From Euptelea pleiosperma (Eukaryota; Streptophyta; Magnoliopsida; Ranunculales; Eupteleaceae): a stretch of 64,000 nt of DNA. The translations under genes were made by a program, and so were the position numbers. Below the pieces are notes generated by a model. The model was not told the DNA's origin, did not search any database, and saw nothing but the letters and a program-made list of their open reading frames with translations. Where the stretch lies: the NCBI GenBank assembly GCA_035048495.1, contig CM068548.1, forward strand, positions 16,047,464 through 16,111,463, read 5' to 3'. How positions within the stretch are numbered: position 1 is the stretch's first letter; every line of letters starts with the position of its first letter. Of the stretch, positions 31,358 to 42,000 are shown one piece after another.

Positions 31358-31489
31358 GGGGCCTTGAAGGAGGTCATAGGTTAGCAAAACTTTGATGACA
31401 GGGTACAATATGAGCCACGTGGTACTAAGATCTTTATAAACAATGTCTAAAGTTATTTCACCGAGGGATGCTATCAAGCAGCTCCTTTT

Positions 31490-31775
31490 AAACCCGCAAA
31501 AGGCAAGAAAAACTGCTTAAGAACCATAATTTTGAAATAAAATTGCTCTTTGGACTCGCATGGTACGTACACGGATCCACACCAATTCTACTATGGCCGC
31601 CAAAAGAAATACTCACATACAATGAATAAAACCCGCAAAAGACAAGAAAAACTGCTTAAGAACCATAACTTTGAAATAAAATTTTTCTTTGGCTCCGTAT
31701 GATACGTCTACTGATCCACACCAATTAATCTACTTTGCTATGAGGCAAAAAGAAACACTCACAATACAATGAATA
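31490..31775. repeat. Tandem duplication, unit ~138-147 bp
   Basis: The text acccgcaaaaggcaagaaaa ... ctgcttaagaaccataa ... gatccacaccaatt ... cactcacaatacaatgaata occurs twice in a row (31490-31628 and 31629-31775) with about 10 percent difference. Confidence 0.85.
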
Positions 31776-32799
31776 TATAAATCGTATTTGATCAACCGAT
31801 GTATATATAACCTCAAGACGAAATTGGGGTTTATGTATTTCTACGTAAAAGTGCAAAAATGCCTTTAAGGGAAAATCTAGACCTCGATCCCCAAATATAT
31901 AACATGTAATTAAGTCCACCCGGGAGGTTAAATCTGTTGGTTTGTACATTAATACTCTAGCACCAACCGAAGCTGGGCTGTGGTGTCATGCCTTCATGTA
32001 CAGTACTCTAGCACCATCAATCTCCACATAACATAACATGTAGGTTCGCCTAGGAATGAGCCAAACATCCATATAGTAAGTGGTCTGTAAGAGTGTGCCA
32101 TGTGGCTTATACTGTTGTCTCTCAACAAAGTTCTACTCCTAGAAAAGGATTTGTAAGCCAAAAAGTAAGATTATCATGGCCATCTGAATCAACCCGAAAT
32201 TCTGATCTGATAATTTTTGGGTCTTGAACTACCTATATTCCTATTGGATCAGCATTGGATCCATATATATGTTAATCTGATTTCCTTTTTGGATTAGTAT
32301 GCATATATATATATATATATATAATATATTCTTATGTTATTTTTGTAGAATACTTCAATTTTGAGTGGATAAATTATATAATTAAAATTAAAATAAAAAA
32401 TTTCTGTATGATTTAATTGCTTGAATTGTATTTGGAACCCTATGCTTTCTATCGGATGGTTCTGGATTACGATTATGTTGTTATAACTGTTTAATTGATA
32501 TCATGGTTACGATATCCGATCATCATCAAAGTCGCGTGTTGTGTTACCGATTATTATTCATCTAATTCATCCATTGGTAGTTGCTTTTATTGCCTCGATT
32601 TTCTTTATCGGGTCGTGCTACCCCACAATAGACCGCAAAAATAGTTGTGCAGTCGAGGACATTGACAGTTGGATTCAAGAGATCGAAAGTCCGCAAGCAC
32701 AACTATAAGATAGGTAAAATAATCATTTTGCCTGTTATCAACGTTGTTGCCTCGGGGGACCGTAGAGATCTCTAAAATTCAACAGTCATTGGCCTCAAC
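31776..32799. other. Intergenic DNA, no gene
   Basis: About 32040-32130 is one arm of a palindromic MITE (gagccaaacatccatatagt ... gtgccatgtggctta). A (TA)n tract lies at about 32301-32323. Nothing coding is supported. Confidence 0.4.
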
Positions 32800-33111
32800 C
32801 ATGGTTTAAAAATGGCCGTTATAATGGATTCGGACCTCCCCTATTACGTTATGTACCGTTTTAATGCTTAGAACATAACGGCCATTATTTTCGTTATAAC
32901 GGCAAAAAATTTGTTAAAAAATACCCGTTATTTTTGTTATTTTTCATTATAAATTTTATTGAAATTTTGAATTTTAGCACTGTTGTATTCCGTTATTTTC
33001 CATTTTTTTTTTTTCGTGTGTTAGCCCATTTGCGTTACAATACGTTATAACGGAAAAACCGGTAACGGCCTCAGTCCGTTATACCATTATAACGGACCCT
33101 TTTAAACCTTG
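32800..33111. mobile_element. hAT-type MITE (GTTATAACGG subfamily), 8-bp TSD
   Basis: A 312-bp copy from CATGGTTTAAAAATGGCCGT to CCTTTTAAACCTTG, flanked by an exact GCCTCAAC on both sides (32792-32799 and 33112-33119). It confirms that the TTATAACGG subfamily shares the 8-bp duplication of the GTTTAAACGG subfamily. Confidence 0.9.
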
Positions 33112-33319
33112 GCCTCAACCACACAAATTTATTATTTGAAATATTTAAGCCGTGTGATCTTTTTGGACCATGTGATCTTTTGTCTTACATTAGAGGAGTC
33201 TTATACATATATAGAAAATATTTTTATTGTGAAGTCACGTTTATCTCGTTGCTTGAAAAAAAGAAGGAAATGTTTAATACATTAATTAATTAGATTAAGT
33301 ATCTAACAGGTTGTTCTAG

Positions 33320-33732
33320 AGTAAAACTTCGGTCACAGTGTACGAGCGGTACGAGCCATGTGGTAGACTATTAGTGGACACTGACCGTATGAATGTTTGG
33401 GCAATCACTAGGTGAACTTACAAACCAAAAATAAACCTGATCAGTGATTTCTAAGCATTGGATTGAAGTTACTTTCATGGGTTCAGCGCTAATGAAATTT
33501 TAACAGTAGGAATTTGAGCATTATTGAGCGTTATTTCTGTCATATATTTTTTTATTTTTTCCCGTTATTTTATGTTTTTGAAAATTTGAATTTCAGAGCC
33601 AATTTTTCCGATATTTCTGTTATTTTCCATTATTTTCTAGCCCCCGAGCATTAAAATTTGTTATAACGGAAAAAATGGTAACACCCCAAGTCCGTTATAC
33701 TGTTATAATGGCCCCTTTTAAACCTTGGTTTT
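33320..33732. mobile_element. Half palindromic MITE joined to half hAT-type MITE
   Basis: About 33324-33540 is one arm of the GCCACGTGGC family (gagtaaaacttcggtcacag ... gaccgtatgaatgtttggg ... gattgaagttactttcatgg). At 33540 it passes directly into the right half of a CAAGGTTTAAA element that ends at ccccttttaaaccttgg. The other halves are absent. Confidence 0.5.
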
Positions 33733-34555
33733 TGGGGTAGCTTACGAATATTACGCATTATTAGAAAACACGCCTTTTTAAGGAAATTTTTTTATAATTT
33801 ATAAAAAAAAAAATTTACAAATGTTAGCTCCTGTTAAATATTGGTAAATGATCTGTAATTTATAATCACGCTAATAATAGAATTTTTTAAATATCTTTTC
33901 GTTGTTAAACTCTAGAAATATTTTTTTATCCATCCTCGGTTCCCGTGCTAAGCATGAGCAAAACACAATTAGTAATTTATTAATACTGAAACTTATTTAA
34001 GAAAGATTTAAGCTTAGTAATCTCCACGTGGAAAATAATTTTATTATCGTGGAGAAGTCACGATAATAGTCAACTTTGGAAGCTGTTGACCGTTAACTTG
34101 CCTCACCTCATCTACTGATGAAGGGTCTGGCTCAGGGGACTCCCATTTTTCTGACCCCTCTTAGTGTTCATGCGCTCAGCCGTGGATTTCATGAATCCGA
34201 CGGTGGTTATCAGTGCCGAGCTTATTAATTAGTTCCTAAGTTTGTGAATAATTCATGTATTTTACATGTTTTTTTTTATTATTATAAAGAAACGTATAAT
34301 ACAGTCAAAAATTTTGATTTTTTGGAAAAGTTTGCAAGTTTTTGTGTTAGTTTCCGAATGTTACGCATTATCAGAAAGATCGCCTTTTTAAGGAAAAAAT
34401 ATATAATATATCAATTTTTTTACAAAATTTTTGAATGCAAGATCTGAATTTACTCAAAAACTTTCCGTATCCCGTATATTTCCTGTACATGAACTTATGA
34501 ACTAGGGGTGGAACTTAACATAGGATATTGGATTTCCACATGTGGGCGACAAGTT
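33733..34555. other. AT-rich intergenic DNA, no gene
   Basis: Repeat-like phrases shared with 22620-22720 are present (gttagtttccgaatgttacg, cgcctttttaaggaaaaaat), so this is a diverged copy of an unidentified element. No gene is seen. Confidence 0.4.
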
Positions 34556-34790
34556 GAAAAAATGGGAAAAACAGATAAAAAATTCAAAATCCAAAATTTG
34601 AATTACAAATTGTTGCATGAAATAATGGTCGTTATTATCGTTATAACCACCATTATTTTAAAAAAAAATGGCCGTTATTTTCTGAGCGTTAAAACGATAT
34701 GTAACATAACGGAAGAGGTATCTGTTTCCATTATAACGGCCGTTATTTATGTTTATAATGGCTTTTTTTTTTAAAACATGTTACATGGGA
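34556..34790. mobile_element. Right part of a hAT-type MITE
   Basis: It contains aaatccaaaatttgaattac, then gccgttattttctgagcg and ccattataacggccgttatt. The terminal ttttaaaaca is decayed. Confidence 0.5.
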
Positions 34791-35399
34791 TTGTATTTCG
34801 ACATGTGCGCGATATATAGGTTTTGCTTAGACTGCATTCCAACCTAGGTGTCCCGCTACCAAGACAGCCTGGGTTATTCCATCGATCATTAAGGATGTAA
34901 TCTAGGACTTAGGTTGGGTTGTCGTGAATACGTAGTGTCCAAGCCAAGCAATGTCAGCTTCGATACATGCTTTAATCCCTACTCTTCCTCAATTTAATTA
35001 AAAAATATTTTTTTTTTTTAAACCAAAACTCAAGACACATGCTAGAATTCTTCATTTTTTTTCTTGGACCGTGGATCATTAAAAATAATATATGCAATTA
35101 GATGTAGCAGCTTCCTATTATGAATGATTCAACGTGATTTCTGAACCAGAGTTCTAAATTACACGTTCTTGCAGTCTCGTAACGTTACCGTTATAATTGG
35201 GTCACACCAGTCACTTGACTCGTTTTCGAGTAAAAATGAGGTCAAAGTTTTATTATTTTAATTTTTTTTTCAATTATAGAGGTTTTAATTGGAAAAAATA
35301 TATCGTGGTAGGGGCTAGAAAGTGGATATTGGTGTGTTTGTGTGACTTGCGAGTCTGCTATTGAATTGCATTGTGAGTTTGCCTATCAGATCTAGTCAT
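34791..35399. other. Intergenic DNA, no gene
   Basis: Shared phrases with 28555-28600 (ttttgcttagactgcattcc, caacctaggtgtcccgc) mark it as repeat-derived. No coding sequence is supported. Confidence 0.35.
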
Positions 35400-35810
35400 C
35401 TTTCTGAGCATAATTGGGCTATGCTAAGCGAGGTGTATTGGGAGGATGGCCACAAATTACCACTTTGTAAAAGGAGAAAGTCATGTCTTGGGGACTGTCG
35501 ATAAAGAGAAACATGAGAGTTTTTAGAGGTACTTAAGGAAAGCACAATTCAAGATACACTTTTTAAATTTCATGATCATGTTCTTATACAGTTGGGGGAG
35601 CATCCTTCCTGAGACTGGGGGCATTTTCTTTGCAAACATAGTTTTTTTATTTGATACTCTTGTGGATGGTGTATAACTTGGTGTAGTTTTCTTTATTTTC
35701 GATGGTCTACGCTGCTTGTTGTTTCTTCAAGATTTCCTCGATTTCTTTATTGTTATTATTATTATTATATATCTTCTTTGGATTTATATCAAGAAAAAGT
35801 ATTATAAGGG
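35400..35810 (+). pseudogene. LINE 3' tail remnant
   Basis: At about 35478 the plus strand reads MSWGLSIKRNMRVFRG, which resembles the conserved end of plant LINE ORF2 (W..W..RN.R.F). A T-rich 3' UTR with many stops follows. It is too short to classify further. Confidence 0.35.
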
Positions 35811-36741
35811 CTTCTTCCATTAGTTTCCTTGATGAAAGAAGTGGTCAACGCCTCATTAACAATGCTTAGCTAGAGTCAACTATCCATACTCTCACATGCT
35901 ACTATTATTATTATTATTATTCATTTTTTTCCCATTTTTCTGTTCTTTCCCCTTTTTTTTTTCCGTATTTTGCCCATGTGTGTTATAGTAATGGCCCCTT
36001 TGAAACCTTGGTGTCAACATTCACATACCTTGCCAACTTAGCAAGCTAGCACCTTCTTGTTGAGTGGCCTTCTGAGCACAATTAAATTAAGAGGAAAAAA
36101 AAAAAAAAACCCACGCCGAAATCAGGCCTTGAGTGTGCCGATTTTGTATGGGCCCAAACATAGTCCATAAAGAAGTTTGTCCAAACCTCGCCATACAAGC
36201 CCAAGCATGGTCTATGCTCAGCCAATAAACACATGTCGTTCATTCAATGGGTCGTATCTAAGAGATCTTACATGGGTAAGTAAATGTGATTAGATGACTT
36301 CAACCATTGAATCATTTTTGAAAGCCGTGAAAAATCCCACATGGACCAATATTTATATTTATTCAAAGGAGAGGCCCCTGTTCTTTGGACCACTTTTAAG
36401 TGTGTTTAAATTAATTAGATTTGGCCTATTACAACACAAATTGTTAAATCCCCTTTAAGATTGAGTTAGATTCACCTTGGTTAATTAAGTAGACTTAATT
36501 GCTAATAAATTAATTACATGAGTAAATTAGAAAAGGGTAGCTGACCTAAATTAAGAAACTTAGGATAGAGACTTATGTAGGGTGGGTAATCCTATTTTCT
36601 CATCCATCTTATTAATCTTTCACCAATACATCTATCATACTTTGGTATAGATAGATTAAATGACGAAGATAACTTAATTATAATGTACTATTGCTCTCAC
36701 TCCTAGACGGATCTAATAGTGGAGCTCTGATACCATTCTTA
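35811..36741. other. Intergenic DNA with the end of a hAT-type MITE
   Basis: About 35925-36012 ends ggcccctttgaaaccttgg, the right edge of a CAAGGTTTAAA element. At 36721-36735 ggagctctgatacca is the antisense of a tRNA-Met primer-binding site and abuts the LTR at 36742. No gene is visible. Confidence 0.4.
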
Positions 36742-37227
36742 CGTCATGGCCTAGTCAATGCACCACGCCGGGGTTGTTAGGTGAAATGGCAGGTATGTGC
36801 ATAAGTTTAGTTCCACATTGGCTAGATAACTATCTAAAATCTGGGCTATAAGTGATTGTTGGAGCTTAACTAGTAAGATGCTTTTTCTTGAGAGAAAAAT
36901 AAAAATGTGAGGGAGATGATCCCAAAGCAGACAATATCTTATTAATGTAAGCCCAGGCATTATAAATTGGCATCAGAGCCGAGGACGGCTCATCCTATCG
37001 AGTGGGGTAAATGTCGTAACCGAGCCGGTGTGCTACGTCGGGGTTGCTAGGTAGAATGGAAGTAAATGCATAAGTTGAGTCTCACATCGGCTAGGTAGTT
37101 GTCCAAGATCTAGGTTGTAAGTGGTCGTTGGACCTTACCTAGTAAGATGCCTTTTCTTAGGAGAAAAATAAAACCGTGAAGGGGATGACCCTAAAGTGGA
37201 CAATATCTTACTAGTGTAGGCATTACA
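36742..37227 (+). mobile_element. Pair of ~220-bp LTRs with a 47-bp interior
   Basis: Direct repeats 36742-36964 and 37012-37227 are about 80 percent identical (gccggggttgttaggtgaaa against gtcggggttgctaggtagaa). They end ggcattata / ggcattaca, and the second starts TGTCGTAACC. Directly after the first lies attggcatcagagcc, one base off the tRNA-Met primer-binding site, and before the second a purine tract (gagtggggtaaa). The interior is far shorter than in known TRIMs, so it is deleted or a recombined form. No target duplication is seen. Confidence 0.65.
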
Positions 37228-38006
37228 GTAGCTCAGTTGGTCAATCAGCCAAGGGTCTTTCCAAATCGATATATTCATACCTAGTCCAATCCTCCAAATG
37301 AAGCAGTCCTTAAAACTACATTTTGCCTGAATATATAATACCTTTCCAACACCACGTATCATCTGGCCTGGCTAGAGAATTCAAAAGGGATTCCATGGGG
37401 AAGTTTTTATGGGCGAGGATCAGAGATAGATGAGAGCATGACTCATTTAGGAGCTTCCAAACTTGCTTGGCTAAGAGTGTCAGGTTCATTTTATAGAAAT
37501 TTCTAAAACCCAAACCTCCTTTGGATTTAGAAAAGCACAAAGACAACCAATTCACCAGAGGAAGCAGATTTAAAGATTCTGTGTTGGCCCACAAAAATTT
37601 GTTTATAAGCGAGTCCATTTTCTGACATAGAGACTTTGGGAATAAAAAAAGCCGACATCTGATAAACTGGGGTAGATGTAGCAACGGACTTTATAAGAGT
37701 GCGCGACCAGCTTGAGCTAACGACTGTGATTTCCAATCCATAGCTACCAGCGGCAAGATTTTTTCAAACGAATAAGCGAACGTCTTCATCTTTGATCTCC
37801 CAATAAATAGTGGAGTGCCAAGATATTTTTCCGTGATCTGAAGACTAGAGGCCTTACAGAAAACTTGAAGCAGATGGCACACATTTTGAATTTCCACCAG
37901 ATTAGCACTGCAGAATATCAGTCGTCAACAAAAAGAAGGTGAGATATAGGTGGGTAAGCTCTAGCAATTTTCACACCATGCAGGCAAGGGCTGTTCTTTG
38001 ATACAG
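37228..38006 (-). pseudogene. LINE (L1-type) ORF2 remnant, reverse transcriptase end
   Basis: Minus-strand frames in the order of a plant LINE ORF2: first KIARAYPPISHLLFVDD with the reverse-transcriptase active-site box in the form FVDD (expected FADD) near 37930, then SLQITEKYLGTPLFIGRSK, then LFLFPKSLCQKMDSLINKFLW, SKSKGGLGFRNFYKMNLTLL and finally WRIGLGMNISIWKDPWL. Frames change at least three times, so it is dead. The fingers domain and the endonuclease are missing upstream, where the palindromic MITE at 38007 begins. Confidence 0.75.
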
Positions 38007-38384
38007 ACCTCGTTATCAAATTTTTGATGCCGAAGTCCCTCAATTTGCCACGTAGTAGACTCTTTCGGGCCCACTGACTCCATGAATATTTGGCCCACAT
38101 CTTGGTGGACCCACACACCAAAAATCAGCGTGATTGGTGATTTCTAGCCGTAGGATTTGAGCACTTTTCATCATGGGCTTTATGAACAGGCCTATGAGTT
38201 GGTTCCAAGCCCATGATGAAAAAGTACTCAAATCCAATGGCTAGGAATCACTAATCATACTGATTTTTGGTGCGTGGGTCCACCAAGATGTGGGCCAAAT
38301 ATTCATGGAGTCAGTGGGCCCTAAAAAGTCTACTACGTGGCAAATTGAGGGACTTTGGCATCAAAATTTTGATACCGAAGTAGG
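38007..38384. mobile_element. Long palindromic MITE (GGGCCCACTGACTCC family)
   Basis: About 375 bp with near-complete symmetry. The ends contain TATCAAATTTTTGATGCC / GGCATCAAAATTTTGATA, then ccctcaatttgccacgtag, then ggcccactgactccatgaat, and the core ccaaaaatcagcgtgattgg meeting at tcatcatgggctttatgaac. No ORF. Confidence 0.75.
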
Positions 38385-38469
38385 TATCATAGATTTTTCC
38401 GCGATGGTTTGTCTCTTCATTCTACAGCATTAGAGAGGGAACGTTCATGGGAATTTTTTTGCTCCAGTG

Positions 38470-38710
38470 GTCTCTTGAAAATGCGTCGTGTTGTACACTC
38501 TTTCAGCCCACTGACATATGAATGTTTGGCCCATCCCTTAGTGGACTGACTCTTTAAAGGGCAGCCTGATTAGTAATCTCTAGCCATTCGATTTGAGTAT
38601 CCAAAACGATGTATGAAATTCAATGTTAAAATCTAACGGCTAGAGATCACCAATCGGACTGATTTTGGTGTGGGCCAATTATTCATGGGCCAGTGGGCCC
38701 GAAAGCGTGT
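38470..38710. mobile_element. Second, shorter copy of the same palindromic MITE, next to a promoter
   Basis: agcccactgacatatgaatg ... tgattagtaatctctagcca and the inverted tagagatcaccaatcggact ... ttcatgggccagtgggccc form the arms. It ends about 330 bases before the start codon of the NUMOD3 gene, so it is likely part of the promoter region. Confidence 0.65.
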
Positions 38711-39042
38711 CACGAATTTTCAATCCTGCAACGCGGCAACGATAGCGAACTGCAGAAACAAATTTGAGCAGACTTCTTTTTTACACCGTTTGTCTGGCTC
38801 CAAGTAATTACTTCATTATCCCCGCTTGCATTTGGATTTTGGACGGTATGTGTGGCTCTCACTCTTTCTGCTTTGCTTCAATCTTCATTTCTCTCTTTTC
38901 CATATCTAAGCTCCTGGTCTCTGCTTCTGTCTCAGAGATGCCATAGATTTCTCTTAAAACAAGGAAAAAGAGACCCTTTAATGGAGTCTGAACAATCTCT
39001 CTCTATCTCTAACTGAACCCGTGGATAGCTGAATGAGCTCTC

Positions 39043-42000
39043 ATGCCTTTATTAGGTACTTCTTTATCCCCACCTTGTGATTCTCTCTTTCCTTTTCACT
39101 GTGCTACTTTGATTTCTGATTGAACTTGTATTCTTCGTACATTCATGGGGTTCATGGGTGAGTTTTGTTTTGAAGACCCAGATGCTTGTTTGGGTTTTTG
39201 AGAGGAAACCCCTAAAAAAAACATAAGAGGTAGATTCGCAGATTTTCTTCTTCTGTTATTATTGTAGAGTTTTAATAGTTGACTGAACTTATGTTATTCA
39301 TGAATTTTTGGTAAAAAAATGTAGGCTTTTTTGTTTTATAAGATCCAGATGCTTGTTGGGTTTTTTTTATTTTACCCAAAGAAGATAAATATTTAACTTT
39401 TTGGGGGTATCTTGAATAGTTTTTTTCTCTCTGAATTTATCTATGTTGTTCATATATTATAGTATATGATTGGGTTTTGTGTAGAAGTCCTATGTACATG
39501 CCTGGGTTTTCAATTAGGAAGAATATTGGTCAGTTTTCTTCATTATTGTTGAAGATTTTCTGTTCTCAATAGTTTAAATAAGATTTTATGTTTTCTGTTA
39601 TAGAACTTTTTTTTGTACTGTTATAGAACTGGTACGTCCCATACGATCTTTTAAGATTTTTCAGTTGGAGGAATGCTCTTAATCAGCCAGCCTGCCCCCT
39701 GTTTCCAAGTTGTTCCAACAACTAAGGATTTTTTTACTGTAATTTTAAGTTTTTTGGCAGATATTGCTACTCCACAGCCTTCCTTCCGAAATCAATTAGG
39801 CACATCAAGGACTCAGCTCCCACTTCATGGTAACATATCGGGTAAATTTAGTCTTGGAAAAGAGAAAAGATTGTCTTCTGCATGGAAAGTGTCCATTCAG
39901 ATCCCAGAAAAAATGCACTTCAATGCAGAGCGTCTTGAGATACGGGGTGCGATTCTGATTAAAGCAGTTGCTACCCTGGAATCAAAGTATTTGGTACAGA
40001 ATGAAGATGGACACATTGATGCTCTCAATTTGCAGTTGGGTCCTGATTCAAATCCCCAAGCATCACTGTCTTCAGGTGAAGACTCCACCGAAACGGATGG
40101 CAGAGAGAGGTTAAGACGAATGAGGATTTCCAAAGCAAATAAGGGGAATGTCCCATGGAATAAAGGCAGAAAACACAGTGCAGGTGAGCAACTTAAGATT
40201 TGTTGGAACTGGATTTTCTATTTATTTAGTCTATTTGTTCACGTTAGTACTGTATTTTCACTCATCATCATTATCATCTATGCCTTATCCCAAATATGGG
40301 GGGTCGGCAACATGAATCTTATTTCGCCATTCAACTATATTTAGAGCTATATCTTTAGTCAAGGCATATTTTTTCTAATATTCTCTTACTACCTCAATTC
40401 ACATCCATTTAGGTCTTCCTCTCTTCTTTTTAGAGCCTTCAACTTGCTCCATAGTGCTTTTCTCACTGTATTTCACAATTTTTACAAATTCTCAAATTAT
40501 GCGCAGAGACCCTTCAACGGATCCGAGAGAGAACCAAGCTTGCTATGCAGGATCCCAAGGTGATGTCATGTAAGAATAATTTCACATTTTCATTTAGAAA
40601 GGCCTAACAACTAGTTTCAATGACTTGAATCTATGTAATAACTAGATCCAAAGTTGATAATGGGGTCGGGCATGAATTTTCATGCTTCCTTGCATACCTA
40701 CCCTCCACATGGCACATCTGTGGGTGGGTGGGTCCACACCATTCAGTTGGAGGATCCCACTTAAGCTCATGACTCATCCCATCCACAGGATCCCAACCAT
40801 CCAATACATGCAATTCGCTGGGCCGGTTTATCAGTGGTCTATACTAAATCCCTCTGTTTGGTTGATTTTTGGGGTAGCGACTGCGAAGGTGGACATACTG
40901 ATTGAATGGTATGGAGACACCTGCATGTGTGCCAAATGAAGGGCATGCAGGTAAAGAAGAACGAACTTTCATGGTGCTCCTCATTCTCAATAAAGCCTCT
41001 CTTAAAACATTCCCGTTTTGGGTACTAGTCTGAGACGTGCCTTTTCAAACTTAATTGACATGGATACAAGGACAGAACATGTTTGTATACAAGTTTAATG
41101 TATGCAAGCTTAGATATGATTTTCAACATATGTGTTTCTGTGCACTAATTTATCTTTTGATATCATAATTTAGTTGTCTGGAAATCATGTTACTAGGGTT
41201 AAGATAGGTGCTAATAACTATAAAACAGTTCTGGTCATTTGAAGAGATGCAGTATTTCATGATGCAACGTGTTGTGCAAACTCCATAAGGCACCAAACTG
41301 CTGCCCAATTGTTGGTCACCTTATCAATGTAGACTTTCCAATCAATGAACTACCTCTTGGAATCCAGATATTGTCCCAATCAGATGATCCCAACCATCCG
41401 ATGAGTTGTGTTTGGCTGGTCAAAAATGTGTATGGGCAACTTGTTTCTGCCCAGCATTCAGAAATCTGAAGACGAGACTCAGTAACCAATCCTTCTGGTT
41501 TAGCTAACTCAAAGACTTGAGTGAGACTTGATATGGAATATGAATTAAATATGTGAGAAGACACAACAGACCAAAAAATGGGAAATAGGGGAAAGGGATA
41601 AAAATATTAAAATAAAGAGTTGATTGAGTCAACTTGAGTCAAGTACATGGACCTTTTGAGTTGAGTTGACAAGTCAACTTGAGCATATCTCTTGTAGTCT
41701 CAACCTGAAACAGAACAGATTTCTTGTCACGTTGACGAGTTTTATGAACAATGTTTCAAATACTACCACAAGAGGTGATCCATGGAGTGGATCATCTACA
41801 TTGGTGAGCTGGCTAGTTGATTGTACATCAGATGTTGGGAGGGTAAGAAGTTTCAATTGTTACTTGTTGCGAAAATTTGCCTCGTTTGTGATGAGTTGAA
41901 ATTGTGCGTTATCTCACAATGAGTTGGATATGCAGGTCAAGATGAAGTTAGTGAACTTGGGACATACTCAGAGGTGGGTCTGGTGCCATTCTACTATTGT

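Noticed and set aside
39673..39760. In-frame ATG as start of the NUMOD3 gene (MLLISQPAPCF...)
   Set aside because: It lies in intron 1; a consensus acceptor at 39759-39760 joins cleanly to the small first exon at 39043-39055.
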